A stretch of 64,000 bases of DNA from Sulfitobacter sp. M05. Lineage in GTDB: Bacteria; Pseudomonadota; Alphaproteobacteria; Rhodobacterales; Rhodobacteraceae. The notes beneath the pieces were generated by a model. That model did no database searches. It was not told where the DNA came from and saw nothing but the letters and a program-made list of their open reading frames with translations. A program made the translations under genes and the position numbers. Within the stretch, counting starts at the first letter, position 1, and each line of letters starts with the position of its first letter. The stretch covers positions 434,001 to 498,000 of the forward strand of contig NZ_JABEDH010000002.1 in assembly GCF_029285175.1 (NCBI RefSeq), given 5' to 3'. This document shows positions 1 through 8,205 of the stretch, in pieces.

Positions 1-2
1 TG

Positions 3-545
3 CTGTTGGCGGTCGAAATCACAATCGGTCTTTGGATCGGGCTGACTGCACGCATTCTACTGTCGGCCCTGCAGTTCGCCGGTTTTCAGGCCGGTCAGGT
101 TTCCGGGCTGGCAAATGCCTTTGGTCCGTCTTTCGGATCGTTCGAGGGCGCAACCATGGTGGCAACCCTGATGTTGATCACCGCAGTCGCCATGATCTTT
201 ATCACTGACACACATCACATCATCCTGCGCGCCCTGCTGTCCAGCTATGAGGTATTTCCTCCCGGACAGATCATCATGGCCGATATGACCGACCAACTGC
301 TGAAGGCGGCCGGTCATAGCCTCTACATCGGAACAGCCATCGCCGCACCGTTTTTCATTATGGGTGTGGTGTTAAACCTTGGCATGGGGCTGGCCAACCG
401 GATGATGCCACAGCTGCCTGTGTTCTTTGTCGCCGCTCCGCTGTTGATTGCCTCCGGCCTGTTGATCCTGTCTATGGCCATGCCAACGATCCTTGATTAC
501 TATATTTCTGAGTTTCGCACATGGCTTGGCGGGTTTAAGTTCTGA
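3..545 (+). CDS. fliR: Flagellar export apparatus protein FliR (5' end cut by window)
   Basis: This is the C-terminal ~180 residues of FliR, an inner-membrane subunit of the flagellar type III export gate that works with FliP, FliQ and FlhB. The reading frame is open from base 3, so the true start lies upstream of the window. The visible part is strongly hydrophobic, with at least three membrane stretches, a central loop with a VFPPGQ-like motif typical of FliR, and a glycine-rich segment (VLNLGMGLANR). It is followed after 2 bases by flhB, the usual fliR-flhB pairing. Identification is from recalled family features plus context. Confidence 0.9.
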   Translation: MLAVEITIGLWIGLTARILLSALQFAGFQAGQVSGLANAFGPSFGSFEGATMVATLMLITAVAMIFITDTHHIILRALLSSYEVFPPGQIIMADMTDQLLKAAGHSLYIGTAIAAPFFIMGVVLNLGMGLANRMMPQLPVFFVAAPLLIASGLLILSMAMPTILDYYISEFRTWLGGFKF

Positions 546-547
546 TC

Positions 548-1675
548 ATGGCAGAGGACAACGACAGTACAGAAAAGACCCTAGAACCGACCGAGAAGAA
601 GCTACAGGACGCCCGTAAAAAGGGCGATGTGCCTTCCTCCAAAGAAACCGGAAATATGGTGGTGGTTCTTGCCCTTCTTGGGATCATTTCATTCGTCCTG
701 CCGGTGCAGACCCCCAAGGTAATGGCGGCCCTGTTTGCCCTGATCGAACAATCTCCCACCCTGACGGTCGACACAGGCCCCACCGGCGTGGCGCGTCTGG
801 GCGAGATTATGCGCGATTTCACCCTCAGCTTGACCATTGCGATTGCGCCGATGTTTGCCGTGTTGTTGGCAGGTGCCTTTATCGGCGCGGTTATTCAGGG
901 CGAAACCGTCATTTCGTTTGAACGCATCCAGCCGAAACTGTCCAAGATTTCACCAGCACAAGGGCTGAAGCGCCTGTTCTCGGCCAACTCGATCGTCGAG
1001 TTTCTCAAAAGTATCGTTAAAGTCTTTGCCGTTGGCGGCTTCGCAATCTGGTTCACCCTAGAGGCCGTACAGAAGGTGTGGATGATGGCAGGGTTCCTGC
1101 CCGAATACCTGCCCGGATACCTCATCGCGGCGTCCCGTAAACTGCTCTTGGCCGCAGCGCTGCTTCTGGTGCCGATTGCAGTTGCAGACATCCTGTGGCG
1201 CAGGTTCGACTGGCGCAAAAAGCAACGGATGAGCCAGAAAGACCTGCGCGACGAGATGAAGGAAAGCGAAGGGTCGCCTGAAGTGCGCGGTCAACGTGCG
1301 CGGCGCCGGCTAGAACTGTCGCGCCAACGCACCATCTCTGTGGTGCCGACGGCAAGTGTTATCTTGACCAACCCCACCCACTATTCCGTGGCGCTAAAAT
1401 ATGACCCCGATATTGATATGGCACCAATCTGCATCGCCAAGGGTGCCGATCTGGTTGCCCTGCGTATTCGGGAGGTTGCCTTTGAAAACGATATCCCCAT
1501 CGTTGAGAACAAGCCGCTGGCCCGCATGTTATATGATACTGTCGAAATTGATCAGGTGGTGCCGGTCGAACACTGGGAAATTGTCGCCGAGATCATCAGC
1601 TTTGTCTTTGCCCTGAACGAGAACAGACCGCATGTTGCACCGAAAGGTTCTGTTCTGCGCGACAGCCCGAACTAG
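548..1675 (+). CDS. flhB: Flagellar export switch protein FlhB
   Basis: FlhB sits in the export gate and switches substrate class from rod/hook to filament proteins after cleaving itself. The 375-residue length fits the family. The N-terminus carries the usual T-E-P-T-E-K-K-L-x-D-A-R-K-K-G stretch (residues ~11-26), four hydrophobic segments follow, and the autocleavage motif NPTH is intact at residues 275-278, so the protein should process normally. The ATG lies 2 bases after the fliR stop, implying translational coupling. A long inverted repeat follows the stop and probably ends the transcript. Confidence 0.96.
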   Translation: MAEDNDSTEKTLEPTEKKLQDARKKGDVPSSKETGNMVVVLALLGIISFVLPVQTPKVMAALFALIEQSPTLTVDTGPTGVARLGEIMRDFTLSLTIAIAPMFAVLLAGAFIGAVIQGETVISFERIQPKLSKISPAQGLKRLFSANSIVEFLKSIVKVFAVGGFAIWFTLEAVQKVWMMAGFLPEYLPGYLIAASRKLLLAAALLLVPIAVADILWRRFDWRKKQRMSQKDLRDEMKESEGSPEVRGQRARRRLELSRQRTISVVPTASVILTNPTHYSVALKYDPDIDMAPICIAKGADLVALRIREVAFENDIPIVENKPLARMLYDTVEIDQVVPVEHWEIVAEIISFVFALNENRPHVAPKGSVLRDSPN

Positions 1676-1676
1676 G

Positions 1677-1772
1677 GCTTTTCGAGTACTACATGAATCA
1701 CTTGTTCGCGACCTCTCCACTTGGTCGAACGCGAGAAGGGATGCCCGATATCTAAAGTTAAACTCGAAAAGC
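1677..1772. terminator. Inverted repeat between convergent flhB and motE-like genes
   Basis: The 11-base arm GCTTTTCGAGT at 1677-1687 is matched by its exact reverse complement at 1762-1772, with a second weaker complementarity (GTTCGCGACC against GGTCGAACGC) inside the ~75-base loop. The element fills the gap between two convergent genes, so a bidirectional terminator or mRNA 3'-end structure is the simplest reading. There is no strong T-tract, hence moderate confidence. Confidence 0.45.
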
Positions 1773-1778
1773 TTTAGG

Positions 1779-2435
1779 TCAATTCAGCTTGATACCGACA
1801 AGATCCTGATCACCGGGCAGCTGTGAGCGCTCAAGAATGATCTTGGAAACAGCCCGTGCGCGCACCGGCGAAACCTTGGCCATAATCGGAGCCGCACTGC
1901 GCGGGTTCATGGTGCCAAGGATCATGATTGTTGTTTCGATGTCCAAATCATCAATGATCCGTGCCGCATCCGCGGGCTTCATATTCTTGTAAAAGGAAAT
2001 CAACCGCGCCAAATCATCAGTCTGTGACGCTTCTACACGGGCCAGCAGCTCTTCGATGGACGTCTTCAACTCTGTCAGAGAGGCCCGTTCGATCCGCAAC
2101 CGTTCCTCGGAAAGCGCGATTTCAGCCAACCGCTTTTCCATATCGGCCTTCTGCTGGGCCACCAGTTCTCGCTCGCGCTTCAATGACAGAAGAATTTCCT
2201 CTGGCGTATCTATCGCTTTTGCCATCGGTTCTGGCAGGTTCTCGACCAGCGGCGGTGAATCTGTGGCAGAATCCACAGTCGCCTCTACTTTTCCTGCGGC
2301 GGCAACCACGCCGATATCTTTGCCCGATGCTACATCCGTCAGGGACGGCAACTCGGGAAATGACATCGCCGCCTTTGCAAACACCATCACGCCCAATCCG
2401 CCAAGGATCATTTTTCCGCTTAACAGATTGCGCAT
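1779..2435 (-). CDS. MotE-like flagellar protein (MgtE N-domain-like C-terminus)
   Basis: A 218-residue protein with an N-terminal membrane anchor or signal segment (residues ~8-25), a charged coiled-coil region (~75-140, rich in E, K, R, L and A) and a C-terminal module with the pattern FYKNMKPADAARIIDDLD...ILGTMNPRSAAPIMAKV. That module resembles the MgtE_N fold found in MotE, the periplasmic chaperone of MotC in rhizobia. It is the last gene of the fliL-fliM-DUF6468 operon, 3 bases after the preceding stop, which supports a motor-related role. MotC is not visible here, so the exact partner is unknown. Confidence 0.7.
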   Translation of the reverse strand: MRNLLSGKMILGGLGVMVFAKAAMSFPELPSLTDVASGKDIGVVAAAGKVEATVDSATDSPPLVENLPEPMAKAIDTPEEILLSLKRERELVAQQKADMEKRLAEIALSEERLRIERASLTELKTSIEELLARVEASQTDDLARLISFYKNMKPADAARIIDDLDIETTIMILGTMNPRSAAPIMAKVSPVRARAVSKIILERSQLPGDQDLVGIKLN

Positions 2436-2438
2436 GAT

Positions 2439-2795
2439 TTATACCTTTGCAGTGCTTTGAGTGTCGAAGAACGCGCGCACCAGTTCTTTTTTGTCGCGGA
2501 CAACACGCATACCAGGTGTCTCCGCTGATGCACCGCGGCGGCTGGCGAATGCAGTTTGCGGTGCCGCTTCTGGCTCCGGTTCGGCCTGTTGGGCCTGCTC
2601 TGCGATTTCAATGTTGTCCCGCATCTGACTGACTGAATCCTGAGATTTGTCCACTGCCGAAGAGAACTCTTCAACCAGAGGCTCCAAATCTTTCAGGACC
2701 CCCATGAGCAACCGCAGCTTGCGCGACACCATGTAGCTGTATGAGACGCTGCCTATGAGAAGCAGAATGATTACGCTGTCAATTATCATCGCCAT
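2439..2795 (-). CDS. DUF6468-like flagellar operon membrane protein
   Basis: A 118-residue protein starting MAMIIDSV, with one N-terminal transmembrane helix (residues ~3-22), a helical stretch and a low-complexity Glu/Ala/Pro linker before a basic C-terminus. The frame stays open further upstream, but that extension runs antisense-free through the end of fliM and lacks family character, so the ATG at 2795 is preferred; it overlaps the fliM end by 17 bases. Short proteins of this shape directly follow fliM in many alphaproteobacterial operons. The biochemical role is unknown; an envelope-anchored motor accessory is an inference. Confidence 0.65.
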   Translation of the reverse strand: MAMIIDSVIILLLIGSVSYSYMVSRKLRLLMGVLKDLEPLVEEFSSAVDKSQDSVSQMRDNIEIAEQAQQAEPEPEAAPQTAFASRRGASAETPGMRVVRDKKELVRAFFDTQSTAKV

Positions 2796-3753
2796 CTGTT
2801 TCCAGTTCCTTTTTCGGTTTAAGTTCTTCGGTGATCTGAACGGCGACAAAACCGTTGTTCTTCTTGCCAATGGACACCTTAAACATTGGAGTGTCCGCAC
2901 AGGTCATGGTCGCGTCCTGCCCTTCTTCGATGCCAAATTCGATGGTATCGCCGGGCTTCCACGACATAATCCGCTGTATCGGGATCGCCTCTTGCGCCAG
3001 CTGAACTTCCAGCTGCATATGCGCGCGCTCGATCTGGCTGCCGATCATGTCATGCCAAGTGCTTTGCCCTTCGCCACGGTCGCCATAGTACACTTTGCCC
3101 AGATCCGGCCGGATCGGTTCCAGTGCGTCATATGGAATTATGATGTCGATACTGCCAACGTGTCCGGCGACCGAGATGGACACTTTGATCCGCGCGCACA
3201 GGCTGTTGGGTTTGGCAACCGCAGCATCTTCCGGGTCACTTTCAACGCGGTCCAGCTCAAGCGAGGCGGCGCTTACCATCGTCAGGGCGCGCTGAAGCTC
3301 TGCAAGAACAGAGGCAAGCACGCGCTCCCCAAAACCAAGTTCAATTGCGGTAAAACTCTCGACGCTCTCAAGCTCAAGGCTCTTTGCGCTGCCGCCCAAC
3401 ATCAGCTCGCTGGTGGCCAACAGGCATACTTTGTCGATTGAAATTAGAATTTCGCCATCAAACGGCTTGCCCACGCCAACCGCCATCAACACCGGGCTTG
3501 GCATATCCGCAAGCACCTGATCCATCGTGATATAATCCAGCGAGAAAAGCGAAGCCTCACAGCCGATCCGCGTCAGATCCGAAAATGCATCAGACAGGTT
3601 TTCAACCAGACGCGCACCGATGATATCCAGCATGGGCAGCCGGTCAAAGGTAAAGTCCGACTGGCGAATGATCTCGTCAATCAGGTTGGCGTTTTCGCCT
3701 TCAGCGTTGTTTTGGGACAGCGTTTCAGTCACTTGCAGGTTCTCACTGAACAA
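2779..3753 (-). CDS. fliM: Flagellar motor switch protein FliM
   Basis: FliM forms the middle of the C-ring and couples CheY-P binding to the direction of rotation. The 324-residue length is typical. A CheC-like middle domain and a C-terminal SpoA domain (last ~80 residues, including the MSWKPGDTIEFG segment) are recognisable. The N-terminus is unusual: the classical LSQxEIDALL CheY-binding peptide is not present in recognisable form; the nearest is LIDEIIRQS around residues 24-32. It overlaps fliL upstream by 11 bases and the DUF6468 gene downstream by 17, indicating one operon. Confidence 0.93.
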   Translation of the reverse strand: MFSENLQVTETLSQNNAEGENANLIDEIIRQSDFTFDRLPMLDIIGARLVENLSDAFSDLTRIGCEASLFSLDYITMDQVLADMPSPVLMAVGVGKPFDGEILISIDKVCLLATSELMLGGSAKSLELESVESFTAIELGFGERVLASVLAELQRALTMVSAASLELDRVESDPEDAAVAKPNSLCARIKVSISVAGHVGSIDIIIPYDALEPIRPDLGKVYYGDRGEGQSTWHDMIGSQIERAHMQLEVQLAQEAIPIQRIMSWKPGDTIEFGIEEGQDATMTCADTPMFKVSIGKKNNGFVAVQITEELKPKKELETDGDDN

Positions 3754-4429
3754 TCAGATCTTTGATGAGGATTTCTTGCGGCAGGTCACTGCCCACCGCG
3801 GCCCGCGCCCGTTTAAGCAGTTCGGCCTTGATATACATGATGCCCGCCATACCGCGCACATCGGATTCGGACAGCCCACGCAGGTAACTGTTGAACAAGT
3901 CACGGATAAACGGCTGACGTTCGGCCATCACGGCACCGGCTTCGGCATCGGGACGATAGGCTACAACCAAGTTGATCTTCAGAAAAGCGGTGCCCGGCGT
4001 ACCATCAGCACTGATGCTTTGGATATTCGTCAACATGTCACCAAGGTCCAGCAGCCCACCATCCGCAGGTGCCTTTCCATGCTCTTTTTCATCCTGCTCT
4101 TGCAGCGCCATGGCCTGCTCGGCATCATGCCCGCCCTTGGCCAGAGGATCGACAACATCCTTGCGAAGCTTCGCTTTGCTCTTTCCGCCGTGACCATCAT
4201 CCTCTTCGGCATGTTCCTCGGCATCAGCAGTGTCTTTATACTCAGGCTCGTACTCTTCGGCGTCCTGCAAGAACGCGGTGCGCGCCAGAAAGAACCCGCC
4301 CCCCAAAGAGACCAAGCACATCAAAGCAGCGGCCAGCAACATCTTGCGCGAACCGCGCGGCTTTTCCGCCGCAGCATCGTCCGTTTCTTCTTCCGGCGAT
4401 TTCTTTTTGGTATCGGTCTTAGCGGCCAT
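3743..4429 (-). CDS. fliL: Flagellar basal body-associated protein FliL
   Basis: A single-pass membrane protein that rings the stator and supports torque. It has a basic, low-complexity cytoplasmic N-terminus (residues 1-27), a transmembrane helix (~28-53), an acidic His/Glu/Asp-rich linker (~55-85) and a FliL domain ending in the family-like LPQEILIKDLIVQ. The 228 residues exceed the common ~160-170 because of the long acidic linker. It is the first gene of the leftward fliL-fliM-DUF6468-motE-like operon, starting 69 bases from a perfect CtrA box shared with divergent fliF. Confidence 0.9.
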   Translation of the reverse strand: MAAKTDTKKKSPEEETDDAAAEKPRGSRKMLLAAALMCLVSLGGGFFLARTAFLQDAEEYEPEYKDTADAEEHAEEDDGHGGKSKAKLRKDVVDPLAKGGHDAEQAMALQEQDEKEHGKAPADGGLLDLGDMLTNIQSISADGTPGTAFLKINLVVAYRPDAEAGAVMAERQPFIRDLFNSYLRGLSESDVRGMAGIMYIKAELLKRARAAVGSDLPQEILIKDLIVQ

Positions 4430-4497
4430 TTTCTACAGTCTTTCCTTGCGCAAGGATAATCGCCTTTTTTTACTTCGAACACAAGTTTACTTTTAAC

Positions 4498-4512
4498 TTA
4501 AACTTGCCTTAA
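4498..4512. promoter_or_regulatory. CtrA-type box between fliL and fliF
   Basis: TTAA (4498-4501), seven bases, TTAA (4509-4512): an exact match to the full CtrA consensus TTAA-N7-TTAA of alphaproteobacteria. It lies 37 bases before the fliF start and 69 bases before the divergent fliL start, in the only promoter-sized gap between the two operons. Further TTAA-like half-sites occur nearby (around 4493 and 4520). The match is seen directly; control of both operons by CtrA is inferred. Confidence 0.75.
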
Positions 4513-4548
4513 TCTTCCATTAATGATGTATAGTCACGACAGCAACCA

Positions 4549-6267
4549 GTGAGGGCCTTCGTGCAGGGATTAATTGACAATTTGCTATCTTTGGGCCGCC
4601 AAAGATTGATGATCTTGGCAGGGACAGCCGTTGCTGTGGTTGTGGCGCTGTTGTTTGGCCTGAATACGATTGCGCGCCCGGACTACGCTCCGATCTATTC
4701 CAATCTGTCAGTGACTTCGGCCAGCGCCATCGAGGCGACCCTGACCAACGCCGGTTTCCGCGTGATGGTTTCCGAGGATGGTTCAAGCGTATCTGTTCCC
4801 CGCTCGGACGGCGCACGCGCACGGATGGCGTTGGCAGAAACTGGGGTGCCCGTTGATGGCGATCCCGGATGGGAGCTGTTCGACGAGAAGAGCGGCCTTG
4901 CGATGAACTCCTTCCTGCAAAAGATCAACCGCGTCCGCGCAATGGAAGGCGAGCTGGCTCGCTCGATCCAAACGCTTGATGGCATCTCCTCTGCCCGCGT
5001 CCACCTTGTATTGCCGGACCGAGAGCCGTTTTCACGCGAAGCCGCCGCGCCGCGCGGTTCCGTTGTTCTGCGCTCAAGTGCTGGTCGCGCCATCACTCGC
5101 AAACAAGCAATCGCCGTGCGCACCCTTGTTGCCTCTTCGGTTTCCGAACTGGAAATCTCGCGGGTTACCGTGTTGTCGGCCAGCGGCGAGACCATTTTGG
5201 CAGAAGGAGCAGGCGGTGAAGGCCAGACCGGGATGCAGACCGCCAAGACCTCTATCGAGGACCGCCTGTCACAAGAAATTCAAAACATCCTGACCGCCCG
5301 CGTTGGTGCTGGCAACGCCCGCGTGCGGGTAAATGTCGACCTGACCACCCAGCGCGAAGTGATCGTCGAACAGAGCTTTGACCCCGAACAGCAGGTTGTC
5401 CGCTCGACCGAGAGCAAAACCCAAAGCCAATCCGGCACCGAAGGCGGCGGCAACGTTGGGGTTGAAAACAACATTCCAACCGCCCTTGTCGAAGGTGAAG
5501 GCGGCGGTGCCACATCCAACCGCAACGAAGCCGGCGAGCAGGTGCAATACGAGATCGGCAATACCCGCCGCGAAATCGTGCGCGAAGCCGGCGATGTGCG
5601 CCGCCTGACGGTCGCAGTGCTGGTAAATGGCATCTACAATGTCGAAGGCTCTGATGTGGCCTATGTCGAACGTACGCCCGAGGAACTGAACCGCCTGACC
5701 GAATTGGTTAAATCCGCTGTCGGTTTTGAAGAAGGCCGTGGCGACAGCGTTTCCGTGGATAGCATGCGCTTTATGGATTATTCGATGGATCTGGGTGATC
5801 CGATTGACCAAAGCATAACGGAACGTTTGACCGAAAGCGTGGTACCGATCATCCGCGGTATCCTTGCTCTGCTGATCGTTGCCTTGGTGATGATCCTCGG
5901 TGTGCGCCCGCTGCTGCGCCGGCTGAACCAGCTTGATACACTGAACGTGGTGGAAGAGCCCGCCTTGGAAGCCCCAGCAAACGACCAAGAAAGCCTTGAA
6001 GCGCCACAGAGCGCCGCCACCGGGGACCCGAAGCTTTTGGCCTCCGGGATGCCGGGCCAACCGCTCGCGGAGCAGCAAAAACTTCCGGCAACCGCCGTTG
6101 AGCAGATCGGAGCGGCGCAAGATGATCAGCAATACGTCAGCACACAGGGTATCCGGGGCAGCATTCAAAAAGGCAATATTGATAAAATTCAACGCCTTGC
6201 AGATGAAAAACCAGAAGAAGTCTTGCGCGTAATGCGGTCCTGGCTGACCACTGAGGCTGAGGCATGA
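4549..6267 (+). CDS. fliF: Flagellar MS-ring protein FliF
   Basis: FliF builds the membrane ring on which basal body and export apparatus assemble. The 572 residues fit the family. There is an N-terminal membrane helix (~20-38), a YscJ/FliF ring-building domain with the LARSIQTLDGISSARVHLVL region, a Gly/Glu-rich flexible periplasmic segment near 290-330, a second membrane helix (~430-452) and a C-terminal cytoplasmic tail that binds FliG. The start is a GTG at 4549, with another in-frame GTG at 4561; neither has a strong ribosome site. The stop overlaps the fliH start (ATGA). Confidence 0.95.
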   Translation: MRAFVQGLIDNLLSLGRQRLMILAGTAVAVVVALLFGLNTIARPDYAPIYSNLSVTSASAIEATLTNAGFRVMVSEDGSSVSVPRSDGARARMALAETGVPVDGDPGWELFDEKSGLAMNSFLQKINRVRAMEGELARSIQTLDGISSARVHLVLPDREPFSREAAAPRGSVVLRSSAGRAITRKQAIAVRTLVASSVSELEISRVTVLSASGETILAEGAGGEGQTGMQTAKTSIEDRLSQEIQNILTARVGAGNARVRVNVDLTTQREVIVEQSFDPEQQVVRSTESKTQSQSGTEGGGNVGVENNIPTALVEGEGGGATSNRNEAGEQVQYEIGNTRREIVREAGDVRRLTVAVLVNGIYNVEGSDVAYVERTPEELNRLTELVKSAVGFEEGRGDSVSVDSMRFMDYSMDLGDPIDQSITERLTESVVPIIRGILALLIVALVMILGVRPLLRRLNQLDTLNVVEEPALEAPANDQESLEAPQSAATGDPKLLASGMPGQPLAEQQKLPATAVEQIGAAQDDQQYVSTQGIRGSIQKGNIDKIQRLADEKPEEVLRVMRSWLTTEAEA

Positions 6268-6905
6268 TTTCCCTCTTCGACCATAATTTTGACGTCGAGG
6301 CAGAACGGTCCGTGCATCGTGATGCCTCAAGCGCGCTTGGCGCGATCGTCGATTTGAAAGAACAACTCGAGGCTGCTCGTAAGGAGGGGTTCGAGGCGGG
6401 GCGCACCATCGGACATCAGGATGCCAAGGCCGAACTGGACGCAGAAGCCGCCGCGCGGTTTGAACAAGAACGCCAGAGTATCCAGACCCAATTGGCCCAG
6501 CTGGCTGAACAGGACACCCGCCTGCACAGAGGAACAGAGCGCGATATTATCGAGCTGTTTCTCGGCGTTGCTGACCGGCTGGCCCCGCAGCTGATCACCC
6601 AATACGGCCCTGCCTTGGCCGCGGACCGGATCAGACAAGCCGTTCAACAGACGCGCACCGATCCTGAACTCACAATCAGCGCCAGCCCCGAGGTTGTTGC
6701 CGTGCTTGATGAAGAGACACCAAGCTGGCTGACCGAGGCATCAAACAGGCTGGAGATCGACATCTGCGCAGACCCCGACATGCCCAAAGGTTCGGCCAAA
6801 GTGCGCTGGAAAGGTGGCCGGTTGGAGTATGACATCGAAGCGGCCTGTACCAAAATTCTGCAAGCGCTCGCGCAGGCAGCAGAAGAATATAACGAAGCGA
6901 CGTAG
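6264..6905 (+). CDS. fliH: FliH-like flagellar export ATPase regulator
   Basis: FliH holds the export ATPase FliI inactive and tethers it to the C-ring via FliN. This 213-residue protein has the expected Glu/Ala/Gln-rich coiled coil (~25-95, including a G-rich x6 repeat-like EGFEAGRTIGHQDAKAE) and a C-terminal domain with the pattern ICADPDMPKGSAKVRWKGG, as in FliH/FlbE-type proteins. The ATG overlaps the fliF stop by four bases. Its place between fliF and fliN matches the alphaproteobacterial fliF...flbE-fliN order. Primary sequence in this family is weak, so the call leans on position and architecture. Confidence 0.8.
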   Translation: MISLFDHNFDVEAERSVHRDASSALGAIVDLKEQLEAARKEGFEAGRTIGHQDAKAELDAEAAARFEQERQSIQTQLAQLAEQDTRLHRGTERDIIELFLGVADRLAPQLITQYGPALAADRIRQAVQQTRTDPELTISASPEVVAVLDEETPSWLTEASNRLEIDICADPDMPKGSAKVRWKGGRLEYDIEAACTKILQALAQAAEEYNEAT

Positions 6906-6917
6906 AAAGCTGAAAAC

Positions 6918-7280
6918 ATGTTGGAAAACGATGACGTAAAAGATCCGACCGACGCGGCAACAAAACCCGAGGCCGGCAAGGATCAGGCAACCGGTGCAGA
7001 AGCAGAAGCCGGCAACTCGGGATCAAGCAAGAACCTTGATGCAATTTTCGGCGTTAAATTGGATGTGCGCGCCGTTTTGGGGCGCAGCCGGATACCGATT
7101 TCGGAACTGCTTGACCTGACCAAAGGCTCTGTGATCGAGCTGGACCGGCGTGTCGGCGAACCCGTCGATCTGATGATCAATGACCGTCTGGTCGCCCGTG
7201 GCGATCTGGTGCGGGTCAAAGGTGATATGCTGGGTGTTGCACTGCGTGAAATCGTAAAAGATTTTGTTTCAGAAAGCTAA
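6918..7280 (+). CDS. fliN: Flagellar motor switch protein FliN
   Basis: FliN forms the base of the C-ring and docks FliH. The 120 residues comprise a variable acidic, Ala/Gly-rich N-terminus (1-40) and a SpoA domain (~45-118) with the typical VKLDVRAVLGRSRIPISELL and DLVRVKGDMLGVALREIV segments. It starts 12 bases after fliH and ends one base before fliP, within the same operon. Confidence 0.95.
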   Translation: MLENDDVKDPTDAATKPEAGKDQATGAEAEAGNSGSSKNLDAIFGVKLDVRAVLGRSRIPISELLDLTKGSVIELDRRVGEPVDLMINDRLVARGDLVRVKGDMLGVALREIVKDFVSES

Positions 7281-7281
7281 A

Positions 7282-8118
7282 ATGCGCTTCGCCCCGGCCC
7301 CTTCTGCACAGTCCATTGTGACAGCGGCTTGCACGCTGGCGCTGGGTATTCTTGCGTTTGGCACACCTGCCTTGGCACAGGATGCAGAGGTCGGCGGATT
7401 GATCCGCGAATTGTCGTCGCAACTGGGCGGCGTGCAACCGGGCAGTGATGCCGGTGCCAGCCTGTCAGGGCGGCTGATCCAGCTGTTTGTTCTGACCACC
7501 GCGCTAAGTGTTGCGCCTGGCCTGCTGGTTGTGACCACCAGCTTTACCCGCTTCGTCATCGTTTTTTCGATGCTGCGGCTGGCCTTGGGTCTGAACCAGA
7601 CACCCCCGAATATCGTGCTGAACGCCATGGCGCTTTTTATGACATTTTTTGTCATGCAACCGGTGTTCGAAGATGCCTGGGAAGGCGGCCTAAGGCCCCT
7701 GATGGCCAATACGATTACCGAAGAACAGGCCATTCAGAACATTACCGAGCCCTTTTACAACTTTATGGTCGTGAACACCCGCCCCAAGGACATCCAGCTG
7801 TTCACCGACATTGCCAACGACACGAACGATGACGACGAAGGGGATGTGGCCCAAGCCGTGGATGCCGGCCCCAGCTGGCGCGTTCTGGTGCCATCTTTCA
7901 TGATCTCCGAACTGCGCCGCGCCTTTACCATCGGGTTTTTGATCTACCTGCCCTTTGTCGCGATCGATCTGATCGTCGCCTCCGTTTTGATGAGCGCGGG
8001 TATGATGATGCTGCCCCCTGTGCTTGTTTCCCTCCCGTTCAAAGTGATCTTCTTTGTCCTGATTGACGGTTGGTACATGCTGGCTGGATCGCTTATCCAA
8101 TCATATCTTTCCGGATAG
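7282..8118 (+). CDS. fliP: Flagellar export gate protein FliP
   Basis: FliP forms the core of the export pore with FliQ and FliR. It has a cleavable signal peptide (first ~33 residues, ending PALAQ) as known for FliP, followed by hydrophobic helices and signature stretches such as TSFTRFVIVFSMLR and the C-terminal GWYMLAGSLIQSY. An ATG at 7282, one base after the fliN stop, is chosen over an upstream in-frame TTG because it begins a proper signal sequence. The periplasmic loop carries an acidic NDDDEGD insertion. Confidence 0.95.
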   Translation: MRFAPAPSAQSIVTAACTLALGILAFGTPALAQDAEVGGLIRELSSQLGGVQPGSDAGASLSGRLIQLFVLTTALSVAPGLLVVTTSFTRFVIVFSMLRLALGLNQTPPNIVLNAMALFMTFFVMQPVFEDAWEGGLRPLMANTITEEQAIQNITEPFYNFMVVNTRPKDIQLFTDIANDTNDDDEGDVAQAVDAGPSWRVLVPSFMISELRRAFTIGFLIYLPFVAIDLIVASVLMSAGMMMLPPVLVSLPFKVIFFVLIDGWYMLAGSLIQSYLSG

Positions 8119-8205
8119 ACAGTTTTTATAAACAATTAGATTTAATCCAAGGATAATTTGTTCTATTCTTGTAAGCACTGCCAATACCAGCCGGATACCC
8201 ATTCC

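Noticed and set aside
4549..6267. Long antisense frames across fliF, fliL and petB
   Set aside because: They mirror GC-rich codon periodicity of strongly supported genes and have no family features.
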